A stretch of 64,000 nt of DNA from Oscillospiraceae bacterium (lineage in GTDB: Bacteria > Bacillota > Clostridia > Oscillospirales > Ruminococcaceae), in contig JAEEXH010000005.1 in NCBI GenBank assembly GCA_016291435.1, positions 1 to 64,000 of the forward strand. Reading direction: 5' to 3'. The notes beneath the pieces were generated by a model that was not told the origin of the DNA, did not search any database, and saw only the letters and a list, made by a program, of their open reading frames with translations. Of the stretch, positions 9,695 through 18,375 are shown piece after piece. The stretch's first letter is position 1, and the number at the start of each line of letters is the position of its first letter. The position numbers were made by a program, and so were the translations under genes.

Positions 9695-11620
9695 ATGAGT
9701 CAGGGCAGGATCCGGAATATCGCTGTGATGGTCGCCGGAACAGACGAAGAGTATCAGAGCAGCATTCTGAGCGGTATCAAGGAAGCAGCAAAGCTCTGCA
9801 ATTTCAATATCTCCGTGTTTGCCTGCTTCGGCGGGGTGCTCGCCAATGCAGAGTATGACAGCGGCGAATATGCGATTTATTCGCTGATCAATTATTCGCT
9901 TTTCGACGGCGCAATCCTGCTGACAAACACCATCGAGGATGCCGCATCCCGCGCACAGATTTTCAAGAATCTGCTGGATACCGGAATCCCGGCAGTCGTA
10001 TTTGACAGCAGCGAATATCCGGCGTTCTATAATATCCGGATCGACAATGCAGCCGCAATGCGGCAGATCGCCGAGCATGTGATCACGGTGCACGGCGCGA
10101 AGACCATTGACTATATCTCCGGCCCGCAGGATAACCCCGAGGCAAGGGAGCGCCTGGAAGCATTCCGTGAGGTGCTCACCGCACACGGAATCCCGTTGGA
10201 GGAAACACGCATTCACTCCGGCGACTTCCGCCCGACAGGCGGCAAGCTCGCTGCTGAGCAGATTCTCACGAGCGGTCTGCCGCTCCCGGATGCCGTCATC
10301 TCCGCGAATGACGCGATGGCACTGGAAGCCGTCAGCGTTTTGACCCGGAACGGCATCCGTGTGCCGGAGGATGTGATCGTCACCGGCTTCGACAACACCT
10401 ATCTCGCGCAGCATCACTATCCCGCCCTGACCACAGTCGGACGGCCGCTTGCAGAAGCAGGAAAGGCTGCCTGTGAACTGCTGAACCGTGTGTTCAGCGG
10501 CGAAAGCTGCGGGAAAACCGTCACGCTTCAAGCGTCTCCCGTCTATATGGAGAGCTGCGGCTGCAAGACAAGCGCAGACCTCGATATCAAGAGTTACAGA
10601 TCTGCGGCATACAGCACGATTCAGCGGTTCCGCGCAGACACCTCCATGCTGAGCCGCACAACGCTGGCACTCGCCCTCAATGAGACCCCCGAGGACAGCA
10701 TCCGCATTCTTGCGCAGTATCTGCATGAAATCGGCTGTGAGCAGTGCTGCATCTGTCTCTGCGAAAACTGGGAAAACGCTTTCTTTGACAACGGCGACGG
10801 TACGCATTCCGAAGCGGAAAACAATCAGACATACACGGAACACATGTCTGCGCCGCTGATCTGGATGGAGGGGCGCGTCCGCGATGTCCCGCAGTTCAAC
10901 CGCAGCGATATGTACCCGCTCCCGCTTGAGACCGGCGGCAATATCAGCTATTTCTTCCCGATGCATTTCCGCGACAGATGCCTTGGCTACTACATCTTCA
11001 CGAACACCGATTTTCCGACACAGAGCCTGCTCTGTCACATGCTGATGATCAATATCAGCCATTCCTTCGAGAACATCCGCAAGCTGATCAATCTGAATGA
11101 TGCCATCCGCGAGCTCGACCGGCTCTATGTCATGGATCCGCTCTGCGGCATCTATAACCGCAACGGCTTCCTGCGGCTTGCCGATATAATCTTCAGAGAA
11201 TGCTGTGAATCCGGCAAACCGCTGATGATCTCCTTCATCGACATGGACGGCCTCAAACTCATCAATGACAATTACGGACATGATGAGGGTGATTTTGCGC
11301 TGCGCAAGCTCGCCGCTACAATCTCGGAGAACTGCACCGGCAATCAGGTCTGCGCACGCTTCGGCGGTGATGAGTTCATTGTGATCGGCAGCGGCTTCAC
11401 CGCAGAGGAGGCAGAGCAGTTCGAGCAGCGGTTCCTGCGCCAGCTCTCCGATATTAACGGCGTCATCCGCAAGCCCTATGAGCTCGGCGCCAGCATCGGC
11501 ACCTACATCACAAAGGTCACGCCGGAGATGAAGCTCTTCCCGCTGATCTCAAAGGCGGATCAGATCATGTACGAGCAGAAAAAACGCAAGCGCACCTCGC
11601 GCTATCTCAGAAAAGTATAA
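9695..11620 (+). CDS. LacI-type periplasmic-binding-protein-like sensor fused to a GGDEF diguanylate cyclase
   Basis: N-term IAVMVAGTDEEYQSSILSGIKEAA...VIVTGFDNTYLAQHHYPALTTV (PBP-like); C-term ARFGGDEFIVIG; no obvious TM or HTH. Confidence 0.88.
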   Translation: MSQGRIRNIAVMVAGTDEEYQSSILSGIKEAAKLCNFNISVFACFGGVLANAEYDSGEYAIYSLINYSLFDGAILLTNTIEDAASRAQIFKNLLDTGIPAVVFDSSEYPAFYNIRIDNAAAMRQIAEHVITVHGAKTIDYISGPQDNPEARERLEAFREVLTAHGIPLEETRIHSGDFRPTGGKLAAEQILTSGLPLPDAVISANDAMALEAVSVLTRNGIRVPEDVIVTGFDNTYLAQHHYPALTTVGRPLAEAGKAACELLNRVFSGESCGKTVTLQASPVYMESCGCKTSADLDIKSYRSAAYSTIQRFRADTSMLSRTTLALALNETPEDSIRILAQYLHEIGCEQCCICLCENWENAFFDNGDGTHSEAENNQTYTEHMSAPLIWMEGRVRDVPQFNRSDMYPLPLETGGNISYFFPMHFRDRCLGYYIFTNTDFPTQSLLCHMLMINISHSFENIRKLINLNDAIRELDRLYVMDPLCGIYNRNGFLRLADIIFRECCESGKPLMISFIDMDGLKLINDNYGHDEGDFALRKLAATISENCTGNQVCARFGGDEFIVIGSGFTAEEAEQFEQRFLRQLSDINGVIRKPYELGASIGTYITKVTPEMKLFPLISKADQIMYEQKKRKRTSRYLRKV

Positions 11621-11627
11621 GCAGCAC

Positions 11628-11662
11628 AAAGCCCGCGGGATCTGCCGGATCCTGCGGGCTTT
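11628..11662. terminator. Bidirectional convergent terminator
   Basis: AAAGCCCGC ... GCGGGCTTT stem between convergent genes. Confidence 0.8.
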
Positions 11663-11668
11663 CCGTTC

Positions 11669-12460
11669 TTATTTGCAGAATGCGCGGTATTCGCTCGCCG
11701 TCATGCCGGTGCGCTCCTTGAACTGCCGCATCATGTGGAACTCATTGTGATAGCCGCTCTGCTCCGCAATCAGACGCAGCGGCAGATCCGTCGATGCAAG
11801 CAGAATCTTCGCCTTCTCCACACGCGACAGCACGATGTCGTGCGTGATATTCTCGCCGAACAGCGCCTTGTAGCTGTGCTGGAGCGAGGAGACGCTCATC
11901 GAGAGCTCTGCTGCAAGTTCACTGACGCTCCCGACCGATTCGATCTGATGGAAAATGCGCCAGCGCAGTGCGACAAGCTGATCGTGCTTGACACTCGCCT
12001 TCTGTGTGGCGCGCAGACGCGGTGCATGCACCTGCCGGCTGATCTGAATGAACAGGATCTTCATGTAAAGCTCGACAATGTCCACATGATAGAGCTTGGA
12101 ATTGTGATGCTCATAGTTCATCGTGCGCACGAGCGCAGAGCATTCCGCCGCATCCGAAAGCTGAAGCGGCGTATTCAGCGGAATATCCAGCTCGCGGAAG
12201 AGCACGGTATCCATCGGCTCAACCGTAAAATGGAACCAGTCATCCATATAATGCTCCTCGCATGCCGCATAATACTGCGGTGTCCCGGCAGAATAGATCA
12301 TGCAGCACCCCGCAGAAACCTGCACATTCTTCCCGCCGACGCGCACCGTCACGGGCGTGTGGAACAGCAGGAACAGCCAGCTCTGCCCGCATCCGTCTGG
12401 GCGGTCGATCGCAAAGCTGCTGTCATGGGCGTGATGATAGCCGATGCTGTGAATTTCCAT
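11669..12460 (-). CDS. AraC-family transcriptional regulator
   Basis: C-terminal double HTH: SVSELAAELSMSVSSLQHSYKALFGENI...LIAEQSGYHNEFHMMRQFKERTGMTASEYR. Confidence 0.9.
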   Translation of the reverse strand: MEIHSIGYHHAHDSSFAIDRPDGCGQSWLFLLFHTPVTVRVGGKNVQVSAGCCMIYSAGTPQYYAACEEHYMDDWFHFTVEPMDTVLFRELDIPLNTPLQLSDAAECSALVRTMNYEHHNSKLYHVDIVELYMKILFIQISRQVHAPRLRATQKASVKHDQLVALRWRIFHQIESVGSVSELAAELSMSVSSLQHSYKALFGENITHDIVLSRVEKAKILLASTDLPLRLIAEQSGYHNEFHMMRQFKERTGMTASEYRAFCK

Positions 12461-12664
12461 TCGGATCGCCTCCTTTGTCAGGCAGGTTTTCTTAAATCTA
12501 TTGTAACACATATTTGCAGATTTTGCAATATGGAATCCGCTGTGATTCAAACAAAGTTTTGGCTGATGTTTTGTTGGAATGCTACAAACAGATGCCGCAT
12601 CCTTGCATTTTTATGCCCGGTTTGGTATAATAATTCTGTATAGATATGAGGGAGGAACCGGAAA

Positions 12665-13693
12665 GTGAAACAGAGTGATACTTTCACACTGACCGCCGCG
12701 CTGACAAAGCTGCACGGCATCTCGGGAAGAGAGCGCGCAGTCGGCGAATTTGCAGCAGAGGCGCTCAGAAAATATATTCCTGATGCGGCATTCCGTGACG
12801 GCTCCGTGTCGGCGCATCTCGGCAGCGATCCGAACAAGCAGACGCTGCTCTTTTGCGCACATCTCGATCAGGTCGGTTTTCTTGTCACAGACATCACCGA
12901 TGACGGCTTTCTGCGCATCGGTGCAGTCGGCGGCATCGACCGTCGGCTGCTGCTCGGACAGCCTGTTATCATCGAAGGGAAAAAGACGCTCCGCGGCGTC
13001 ATCTCCATTCTGCCGCCCCATCTGCTGAAGGGAGAGCAGGCAGTCCCCGAGGATGCACAGCTCTGCATCGACCTCGGCGTTTCCTCGAAGGATGCGCTCA
13101 GCGGGAAGGTCAGCCGCGGCGATGCTGTATATTATGCGACGGGGCCGAAGATGCTCAGCGATGAGCAGATGACGGCACCCGCACTCGACAACCGCACCGG
13201 ATGTGCGGCCGTGATCCTTGCGGCAAAGGCGCTCGCCGAAGCGGGCGAGCTCCCCTGCAATGTTGTGTTTTACATGAGCGGGCAGGAGGAGCGCAGCGGC
13301 AGAGGTGCAAAGCTCTGTGCGGCGAACGAGCAGCCTGATTACGCCATTGCAGTCGATACGACCTTTGCGGTGCAGCATGATGACAGCGATGAATGCTATG
13401 AGATGGGCAAGGGCCCTGCGATCGGCATTTCCGCACTGCTTTCGCAGGAGCTCTCCGAGGCGCTGATCTCCGCTGCTGAGAAGGCCGGGATTCCTTATCA
13501 GACCGAGATCATGCCTGAGCACACCGGCACCGATGCGGACAACCTTGCACTTGCACCGGGCGGCTGTGCGGCAGGCACGGTTTCCATCCCGATCCGCTAT
13601 ATGCATACACCGATCGAAACGGTCGATCTCAGGGATGTCTCTGAGACCGCCAGACTGCTGGCAGAATTCGCAAAGGAGTGCGGCAAGGCATGA
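12665..13693 (+). CDS. M42-family metallopeptidase (glutamyl aminopeptidase-like)
   Basis: FCAHLDQVGFLV, ALDNRTGCAAVI, SGQEERSGRGA; upstream TTGCAT-17-TATAAT. Confidence 0.88.
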   Translation: MKQSDTFTLTAALTKLHGISGRERAVGEFAAEALRKYIPDAAFRDGSVSAHLGSDPNKQTLLFCAHLDQVGFLVTDITDDGFLRIGAVGGIDRRLLLGQPVIIEGKKTLRGVISILPPHLLKGEQAVPEDAQLCIDLGVSSKDALSGKVSRGDAVYYATGPKMLSDEQMTAPALDNRTGCAAVILAAKALAEAGELPCNVVFYMSGQEERSGRGAKLCAANEQPDYAIAVDTTFAVQHDDSDECYEMGKGPAIGISALLSQELSEALISAAEKAGIPYQTEIMPEHTGTDADNLALAPGGCAAGTVSIPIRYMHTPIETVDLRDVSETARLLAEFAKECGKA

Positions 13694-14745
13694 ATCTCAA
13701 TGAACTGAACAGGCTCTGCACCCTCTGCGGTACATCCGGCAGGGAGCATGCAGTGCGAAATTATATTCTCGGCGAACTGAAAAGCGCCGGCGTACCGGAA
13801 GATGCCGTCACGGTTGACAGGCTCGGCAATGTGCTTGTTCACATCACGGGGCTAAAGCGCCCTGTGCACAAAGTATTATTCACCGCGCATATGGACGAGG
13901 TCGCGCTGATGGTCACGGCGGTCAACGCTGACGGCACGCTCAGCTTTGACACGGTCGGCGGCATCCATGCAGGAGCGGTCATCGGGCGGCAGGTGCTGGT
14001 CGGCAAGGACATGCACCCCGGCGTCATCGGGACAAAGCCTGTGCATCATCTCAGCAAATCGGAGCGCACTGCTCCTGCGGAAATGTCTGCGCTTTACTGC
14101 GACATCGGCACCTGCACAAAGGAAGAATCCCTGAAAATCGTCCGCCCGGGCGACATCATCTATTTTGATACCGTGCCGCAGGTGTTCGGAGAAGATTCCT
14201 ATGCGGCAAAGGCGATCGACGACCGCTTCGGCTGCCTGATTCTGCTTGATCTCATCCGCGGCATGGCAGGTCACAATGCAGAGTTTGATGCAGACTTTGC
14301 ATTTGTTGTGCAGGAGGAGGTCGGACTGCGCGGCGCAGGTGTTGCGGCAGCGCAGGTTGATCCCGATATTGCTGTGATTTTTGAATCGACAACCGCTGCC
14401 GATCTGCCCGATTCGCACGGCACGGACCGTGTCTGTGAGCTCGGAAAAGGTGCTGTGATCTCGTTCATCGACGGCAGAACGATCTATGACAAGGCGCTCT
14501 ACGATCATGCTGTCGCATGCTGCGAGAAAAACCGCATTCCGTGGCAGACGAAAACGAAAATTGCAGGCGGCAATGATGCCGGTGCAATCCAGAATGCCGG
14601 CAGCGGCGTGCGTGTGCTTGCTGTTTCTGTACCGTGCAGGTATCTGCATGCGCCGGTCTCGGTGATTCGCCTTTCCGATGCGGAAGCCTGCGAAAAACTT
14701 GCAGAGCTGCTCATGCTGACGCTTCGGCTGGACTTCGAGGGCTGA
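13690..14745 (+). CDS. M42-family metallopeptidase, second tandem paralogue
   Basis: FTAHMDEVALMV, AIDDRFGCLILL, VQEEVGLRGAG; ATGA overlap with the previous gene. Confidence 0.9.
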   Translation: MNLNELNRLCTLCGTSGREHAVRNYILGELKSAGVPEDAVTVDRLGNVLVHITGLKRPVHKVLFTAHMDEVALMVTAVNADGTLSFDTVGGIHAGAVIGRQVLVGKDMHPGVIGTKPVHHLSKSERTAPAEMSALYCDIGTCTKEESLKIVRPGDIIYFDTVPQVFGEDSYAAKAIDDRFGCLILLDLIRGMAGHNAEFDADFAFVVQEEVGLRGAGVAAAQVDPDIAVIFESTTAADLPDSHGTDRVCELGKGAVISFIDGRTIYDKALYDHAVACCEKNRIPWQTKTKIAGGNDAGAIQNAGSGVRVLAVSVPCRYLHAPVSVIRLSDAEACEKLAELLMLTLRLDFEG

Positions 14746-14747
14746 TT

Positions 14748-15545
14748 ATGATTACACAGGTTACAGAACCGAAGCGGCTTGATCTGCAAATGCTTGCAAA
14801 ATGTCACTACGGACGCAAGATGCTCAGCAATCTCGCCGCTTACGGCACAGACTATGATTTCTGCCGCTTTTTCGCGCTGGAATCGCACGGGAAGACCGCA
14901 TGGCTCATGCTCCAGAACAGCACACTGCTCATCTCCACGCAGGAGGATTTCTCCGGCGACGCGGAAGCCGCGCAGGAGCTTTCCATCTTCGCAGAGATGC
15001 ATGCGCCGTTTCGCATTGAAGGGAGCGGCACACTGCTCAGGGGGCTCACACTGCGGAATTATACCGCGCTCCCCCGCTATGTCTTCGGGCTGAACCCGGC
15101 GCCCGTCTCACCGCTTTTCCGCGATGAGGAGGTCTGCCGAGACCCGAAGCTCGACGATGTGTATACCATCCTCTCGGAAGGCTTCCCGAATATCATTGCC
15201 TATGACATGTGGCTCACCGACACCTCCCATATGGTGCGGCGCGGGCTCAGGCATTGCTATACATATTTCGGCGTCACCGCCGCGACTGCGATCTACGACT
15301 ACGAGAACCATGTGCTGATCGGGCAGGTCGCGACAAGGCGTGCTGCACGCGGCAAGGGCTATGCACGCGATTTTCTGCACTGGATTGCAAACGATCTCAG
15401 CGCACGCGGCAAGGACAGCATTCTCTATGCACTCGATATCCGTAAGAGCTTTTATGAGGAGATCGGCTTCTCGCTGCTCGAATCGGAATTTGTCTGGGAG
15501 CGCGTCCACGAGGGCGACCCCGACGGCGGAAAGGGTATTTTGTAA
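14748..15545 (+). CDS. GNAT-family N-acetyltransferase
   Basis: IGQVATRRAARGKGYARDFLHWIANDL (motif A), then ALDIRKSFYEEIGF. Confidence 0.8.
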   Translation: MITQVTEPKRLDLQMLAKCHYGRKMLSNLAAYGTDYDFCRFFALESHGKTAWLMLQNSTLLISTQEDFSGDAEAAQELSIFAEMHAPFRIEGSGTLLRGLTLRNYTALPRYVFGLNPAPVSPLFRDEEVCRDPKLDDVYTILSEGFPNIIAYDMWLTDTSHMVRRGLRHCYTYFGVTAATAIYDYENHVLIGQVATRRAARGKGYARDFLHWIANDLSARGKDSILYALDIRKSFYEEIGFSLLESEFVWERVHEGDPDGGKGIL

Positions 15546-16039
15546 TGATCAGAACCATCGAAGAAGCACAGGCAAAGGTACGGGCGGCATGGAGCAAAGA
15601 GACGCTCTATATCGTCCTCTCGGAGTCGCAGTATCATGACGGCGTGTCGATCCCGCGGATTTTCAAGATCGCGGAGGATCATCTCTCGCTGAGCATTTTC
15701 TCCGCATACAGCGATGCGGCAGCCTTCTGCAAACAGGAGGGCTATTTGGCCGGCGGCGTCCCGCTCATCGGACGCATGGAAAGCAGCGACAAGCTGCGGG
15801 ATCTTTACAGCGTGCTGAATCTCGCGCTTGCACTCGGCGTCAACACAACCGATCTTGACTGCGGCACGGATGACGCGATTCATCTCGCGATCGGCGCCAT
15901 GCTCGAATGGGGCGGCAGAAAGCCCGAGGATGTCTCGGTGCTGCTCTCAAAGGAAGCGCTCGCAAAAGCAAGAATCACGGGAAAGTTCCCGCTGAAATTC
16001 AATGATATGCCGGTCTGTAAGCCGGAAGAGGAAGTGTAA
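15545..16039 (+). CDS. SseB-like domain protein
   Basis: Two-block SseB-like pattern ETLYIVLSES...LSIFSAYSDAAAF; operon overlap. Confidence 0.5.
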   Translation: MIRTIEEAQAKVRAAWSKETLYIVLSESQYHDGVSIPRIFKIAEDHLSLSIFSAYSDAAAFCKQEGYLAGGVPLIGRMESSDKLRDLYSVLNLALALGVNTTDLDCGTDDAIHLAIGAMLEWGGRKPEDVSVLLSKEALAKARITGKFPLKFNDMPVCKPEEEV

Positions 16040-16041
16040 TT

Positions 16042-17307
16042 TTGAAGGATGTATTTGATTTTGACCCGCGGCTGCTGAAGGCTGCTGCGGAAGCAGAAGC
16101 GGCAGCGGCGGCGCAGTTCCGTGAGATCGACATGATCTCGCAGCACGGCTCCGCAAAGGTGCTCGCTGCATTTCAGGCGGAGCATGTCTCTGCGGCATGC
16201 TTTGCAGGCGCAAACGGCTACGGCTATGACGATGTCGGGCGCGATAAGCTCGACAAGGTCTGGGCGCGTGTGTTTCACACAGAGGATGCCCTCGTGCGGC
16301 ATCAGTTTGTGTCCGGCACACATGCACTCTCGACGGCGCTCTTCGGCGTTCTGCGCACAGGCGACAAGATCGTAAGCGTCACCGGTGCGCCGTATGACAC
16401 GCTGGAGGAGGTCATCGGCATCCGCGGGAAGGGCAACGGCTCCCTCGCCGATTACGGCATCACCTACGGGCAGGTCGATCTGAATGCAGACGGCAGACCC
16501 GATCTTCCGGCGATTGCGGCGGGTGTCTCCGGCGCAAAGGTCGTCTATCTCCAGCGTTCACGCGGCTACTCGCTGCGCCCGGCGCTCTCTGTCGCAGACA
16601 TTGCGGAGATCGTCAAGACCGTCCGCGGCGTCAACCCGGATGCTGTCATCATGGTCGATAACTGCTACGGCGAATTTGTCGATTACGATGAGCCGACCGA
16701 TGCGGGCGCAGATCTCATCATCGGCTCGCTGATCAAGAATCCCGGCGGCGGCATCGCACAGACCGGCGGCTATATTGCCGGAAAGGCGGCGCTTGTCGAG
16801 CAGTGTGCCTACCGTCTCACATGCGTCGGCATGGGCAAGGAGGTCGGCTGCTCGCTGAATATGTGCCGTGAAATGTATCTCGGTCTTTTCTTTGCACCGG
16901 AAGTCGTTGCAAATGCACGCAAAACCGGCGTATTTGCAGCATCGCTGCTCGGCTCGCTCGGGTTTGAGTGTCTCCCGAAGGCGAGCGAAAAGGCAGGCGA
17001 CATCATTACCGTGCTGAAGCTCCGCTCGCCCGGCGCGATGGAAGCCTTCTGCGGCGGCATTCAGGCGGGCTCCCCGGTCGATTCCTATGTCACTCCGGAA
17101 GCATGGGATATGCCCGGATACGAAAGCAAGGTCATCATGGCAGCCGGAACCTTCACCGGCGGCGCCTCGATCGAGCTCTCTGCCGACGGCCCGATGCGTG
17201 AGCCCTATGCAGTTTACTTGCAGGGCGGTCTCACCTACGGCAGCGGCAAGCTCGGCATTCTCACAGCGGCACAGCATATGCTTGACCGCGGTCTGCTCAG
17301 TTTCTGA
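16042..17307 (+). CDS. Methionine gamma-lyase family (aluminium-resistance-like) PLP enzyme
   Basis: FVSGTHALSTALFGVLRTGDKIVSVTGAPYDTLEEVIG; GSLIKNPGGGIAQTGGYIAG; TTG start. Confidence 0.88.
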   Translation: MKDVFDFDPRLLKAAAEAEAAAAAQFREIDMISQHGSAKVLAAFQAEHVSAACFAGANGYGYDDVGRDKLDKVWARVFHTEDALVRHQFVSGTHALSTALFGVLRTGDKIVSVTGAPYDTLEEVIGIRGKGNGSLADYGITYGQVDLNADGRPDLPAIAAGVSGAKVVYLQRSRGYSLRPALSVADIAEIVKTVRGVNPDAVIMVDNCYGEFVDYDEPTDAGADLIIGSLIKNPGGGIAQTGGYIAGKAALVEQCAYRLTCVGMGKEVGCSLNMCREMYLGLFFAPEVVANARKTGVFAASLLGSLGFECLPKASEKAGDIITVLKLRSPGAMEAFCGGIQAGSPVDSYVTPEAWDMPGYESKVIMAAGTFTGGASIELSADGPMREPYAVYLQGGLTYGSGKLGILTAAQHMLDRGLLSF

Positions 17308-17332
17308 AATCATTTGAAAGGAAGTCAAAATC

Positions 17333-18142
17333 ATGGCAGATAAGAACGATACCCAGCAGATCTCCGCTTCTGAGGTCAATGACTACTACGAGGATGAACT
17401 CGCACGCGACAAGGAACCCAACAATCCCTTTGAAGTGAGCGAGCACAAGAGCGAGAAGCGTGAAAAGCACGAAAAGCATTCCGATGAAGAGGGCGGCAGA
17501 TTCAGCGCTCTGAAAAAGTGGATCCTGATGATCATTATCATTGCGGCGATTGTCGTCATCCTCTTCCTGCTGGTCACGATCTTCCGCCGCCGTAATGACG
17601 GCGCACGCTATGCAAGGAAGCTGGCAGAGGGTCTCGGCGGACAGCTCACGACAGCACAGAGCGGCGCAGAGATTCAGCTCAAGAATGAATCTGCCTACGC
17701 CTCGATCAATCAGGTCTACCCGGAGCATGCTGCAATGGCAGAGAGCAAGAAGACCTGCAAGGTCCTCGGCGTCAAGCTGCCGCAGTGGGCGATCATCTGC
17801 CACACAGAGGGCGATATTCTGAATACAGTCACATACTATGACTACACGCGCCTTGAGAGCAATCCCTTCGGCGCAGAGAAGAAGTCGTATATCGACCCCA
17901 ATGAGTTTACCGGACCGCTCTCCTCTGAGCAGATCTCCGAAAAGCTCAATATGGAGCCGTACAGCGTCACATACCAGAAGGACGGCTCTGTCCAGCGCAC
18001 CTATCGCTACTGCTACAAGGACGGCGAAACCGGCGGTCTGGTCTCCTATATCATCACGGCAGATTTCGACATGGCAGGCGCACTCCGCGGCATGTCCGAT
18101 GCACGCCCGAACTATGTCGCGACCCTTCTGAGCGATCAGTAA
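17333..18142 (+). CDS. Hypothetical single-pass membrane protein
   Basis: Lys/Glu-rich N-term, TM WILMIIIIAAIVVILFLLVTI, extracytoplasmic domain; RBS GGAAG. Confidence 0.7.
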   Translation: MADKNDTQQISASEVNDYYEDELARDKEPNNPFEVSEHKSEKREKHEKHSDEEGGRFSALKKWILMIIIIAAIVVILFLLVTIFRRRNDGARYARKLAEGLGGQLTTAQSGAEIQLKNESAYASINQVYPEHAAMAESKKTCKVLGVKLPQWAIICHTEGDILNTVTYYDYTRLESNPFGAEKKSYIDPNEFTGPLSSEQISEKLNMEPYSVTYQKDGSVQRTYRYCYKDGETGGLVSYIITADFDMAGALRGMSDARPNYVATLLSDQ

Positions 18143-18375
18143 CAGCAGGGTGAATGCTCTGGTGCCGCAAAGAATTACAGAATAGCTACAATTTGAAAGC
18201 AAAACGGAGTTTTCCGCGCAAAATCATTGACAACGCATGTATTTCCTGATAAAATAAATACAGTACAATGATTGCTTTTATCACCGCCTCCTAGCCTGCT
18301 GTGATCGGAGGCGCGTATTTCTGCGTATAGAACTATTACAGCTCTGACGGATAACGCAGACGGAAGGAGGAGCCA

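Noticed and set aside
9560-11281. 573-aa minus-strand ORF opposite PBP-GGDEF
   Set aside because: Antisense shadow; the plus strand has the promoter, RBS and conserved domains.
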